Of a DNA stretch of 5,957 nt, positions 5,038-5,957 are shown piece by piece. The stretch is from Tannerella sp. (lineage in GTDB: Bacteria > Bacteroidota > Bacteroidia > Bacteroidales > Tannerellaceae). The position numbers were made by a program, and so were the translations under genes. How positions within the stretch are numbered: position 1 is the stretch's first letter; every line of letters begins with the position of its first letter. The stretch lies in the NCBI GenBank assembly GCA_031259505.1, contig JAIRLL010000111.1, positions 1 through 5,957 of the forward strand, in the 5' to 3' direction. The notes below the pieces were generated by a model. The model made no database searches. It was not told the DNA's origin and saw nothing but the letters and a program-made list of their open reading frames with translations.

Positions 5038-5957
5038 TTAGTAAACGTAGACCTTCTCTGTCCAGCCGCTGCTGCCGGCGACGATGACGACGCTGCCGCC
5101 GGAGGCGCCGCTGTGCGGCAGGGCGAATGTAGACGGGCCGGAGGACTTGGCGGCGCTGTACAGGAGCGCGCCGGCGAGGGAATAGACGCTCACGCGCTCG
5201 GCTGCCGGCGAGTGGACGGTCAGGAGGCCAGCCTCGTAGCGGACGGTCACTGCCGGCGGCGCAGACAGGGCTTCGTTGCCGGTGGCTATTGTGCCGAACA
5301 GACGCCATACGGAGGCGCTACGGTAGACGGCTTCGCGGCCGGCAGGCACGTTGAGCGTGACGCCGCTCAGATCTACGCCCTGAAACACGAGCGAGCTGAT
5401 GCTGACAGGCGTATCCCATGCCACGTTCACTTCCCTCAGGCCCGTACACCCTGCAAACGCCAGCGAACTGATCGAAGTCACGCTCTGGGGGATCGTGACC
5501 GAGACAAGCGTCTTGCAATTCTCGAATGCGTTGACGCCGATGCTTTTCACGCGCGAGGGGATCACTGCGTTGCTGCCCGTGCAGGCATAGCCTGTCAGCT
5601 TCCCGTTTGCGTCGACGACGAAGTCCGCCTCATTCCCGTCGTCGCCCGGACCGGGTTCAGGATCAGGATCGGGATCGGGGTTATTGCCCGGATCAGGCTC
5701 GCTGCCCACCAGGATACGGCCGAAGCTGTTCCACACGTTAGCCGCCCGATAGGAAGCCGCCGCGCCTTCGGGAACCTTCAGCGTCAACGCATCCATATCA
5801 ATTGCGCTGAACACCGTAGCCGAGACCGTGAGCGGCGTATACCACCGGACAATCACCTCCTTCAGCCCCATACAGCGCGCAAAGGCATACTCGCCAATCG
5901 ACGTCACGCCGCTGGCCATTTTAATAAAACTCATCCTGCTGCAATCATAAAAAGCGT
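5038..5957 (-). CDS. BspA-like leucine-rich-repeat surface protein, 3' part (5' end outside window)
   Basis: The frame stays open to the right edge: codons before the first in-window ATG (5932-5934) read AFYDCSR, continuing an LRR unit (AFYDCSRMSFIKMASGVTSI), so that ATG is internal. At least 305 residues are present. Numbering from that ATG, residues 1-25 and 127-168 are LRR_5/BspA repeats (VTSIGEYAFARCMGLKEV; VKSIGVNAFENCKTLVSV; VTSISSLAFAGCTGLREV). Each series ends in a closing module with TP, tL.VP.G, Y..A.VW..FG.I (23-77 and 165-219, about half identical, 142 residues apart). A Pro/Asp/Glu/Gly linker (80-100) joins the two. Residues 226-298 look like a type A T9SS sorting domain: LLTVHSPAAERVSVYSLAG, ending SGWTEKVYVY. 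This predicts export through the type IX system and surface attachment. BspA homologs act as adhesins, but a specific ligand cannot be inferred here. Confidence 0.9.
   Translation of the reverse strand, partial: AFYDCSRMSFIKMASGVTSIGEYAFARCMGLKEVIVRWYTPLTVSATVFSAIDMDALTLKVPEGAAASYRAANVWNSFGRILVGSEPDPGNNPDPDPDPEPGPGDDGNEADFVVDANGKLTGYACTGSNAVIPSRVKSIGVNAFENCKTLVSVTIPQSVTSISSLAFAGCTGLREVNVAWDTPVSISSLVFQGVDLSGVTLNVPAGREAVYRSASVWRLFGTIATGNEALSAPPAVTVRYEAGLLTVHSPAAERVSVYSLAGALLYSAAKSSGPSTFALPHSGASGGSVVIVAGSSGWTEKVYVY
5654..5680 (-). repeat. in-frame hexamer repeat coding for the Asp-Pro linker
   Basis: Imperfect 6-base units (GGTTCA, GGATCA, GGATCG, GGATCG, GGG on the plus strand) encode the PDPDPDPEP part of the linker between the two LRR blocks. 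Since the period is two codons, slippage would lengthen or shorten the linker without breaking the frame. Confidence 0.7.

Noticed and set aside
5018..5308. 96-residue minus-strand frame overlapping the LRR gene
   Set aside because: It is Arg-rich and in a different frame of the GC-rich C-terminal coding region of the LRR gene; the LRR frame is clearly the real one.

Overview
The window looks like part of a chromosome from a Bacteroidota species, probably in the order Bacteroidales. The evidence is a BspA-like leucine-rich-repeat surface protein with a type A-like C-terminal sorting domain, a lipoprotein with acidic residues straight after the lipid-accepting cysteine, a small outer-membrane beta-barrel protein, and A/T-rich leaders without clear Shine-Dalgarno sequences. 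Base composition is moderately GC-rich in genes and AT-rich just before several starts. I cannot fix the genus; a Tannerella- or Parabacteroides-like source is a guess.

All six credible genes lie on the minus strand, so transcription runs from high to low coordinates. In that order they are: the 3' part of a BspA-like LRR protein (cut by the right edge); a polytopic membrane protein with an acidic soluble tail; a lipoprotein with a DUF2135/YfaP-type domain; an outer-membrane beta-barrel protein followed by a strong intrinsic terminator; then two more polytopic membrane proteins of unknown function, 48 bases apart and probably co-transcribed. The left 318 bases hold no gene that I can support. 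They carry a 57-base tandem repeat and a cluster of hairpins that probably ends the last transcript.

The most unusual part is the 98-base spacer between the membrane protein and the lipoprotein gene (4093-4190). It holds a remnant copy of the 3' end of the LRR gene (29 of 32 bases identical, in frame to a stop codon). Directly after it come seven copies of a 7-base tandem repeat that run to within one base of the lipoprotein start codon. The membrane-protein gene is therefore bracketed by direct repeats of the LRR gene's tail, and the lipoprotein gene has a potentially length-variable leader.

The products are all predicted to be in the cell envelope: surface LRR adhesin-type protein, lipoprotein, outer-membrane barrel and three inner-membrane proteins. 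A shared envelope role is plausible but is inference only. I see no sign of CRISPR, transposase, phage, toxin-antitoxin or recognisable defence genes, and no tRNA or rRNA.
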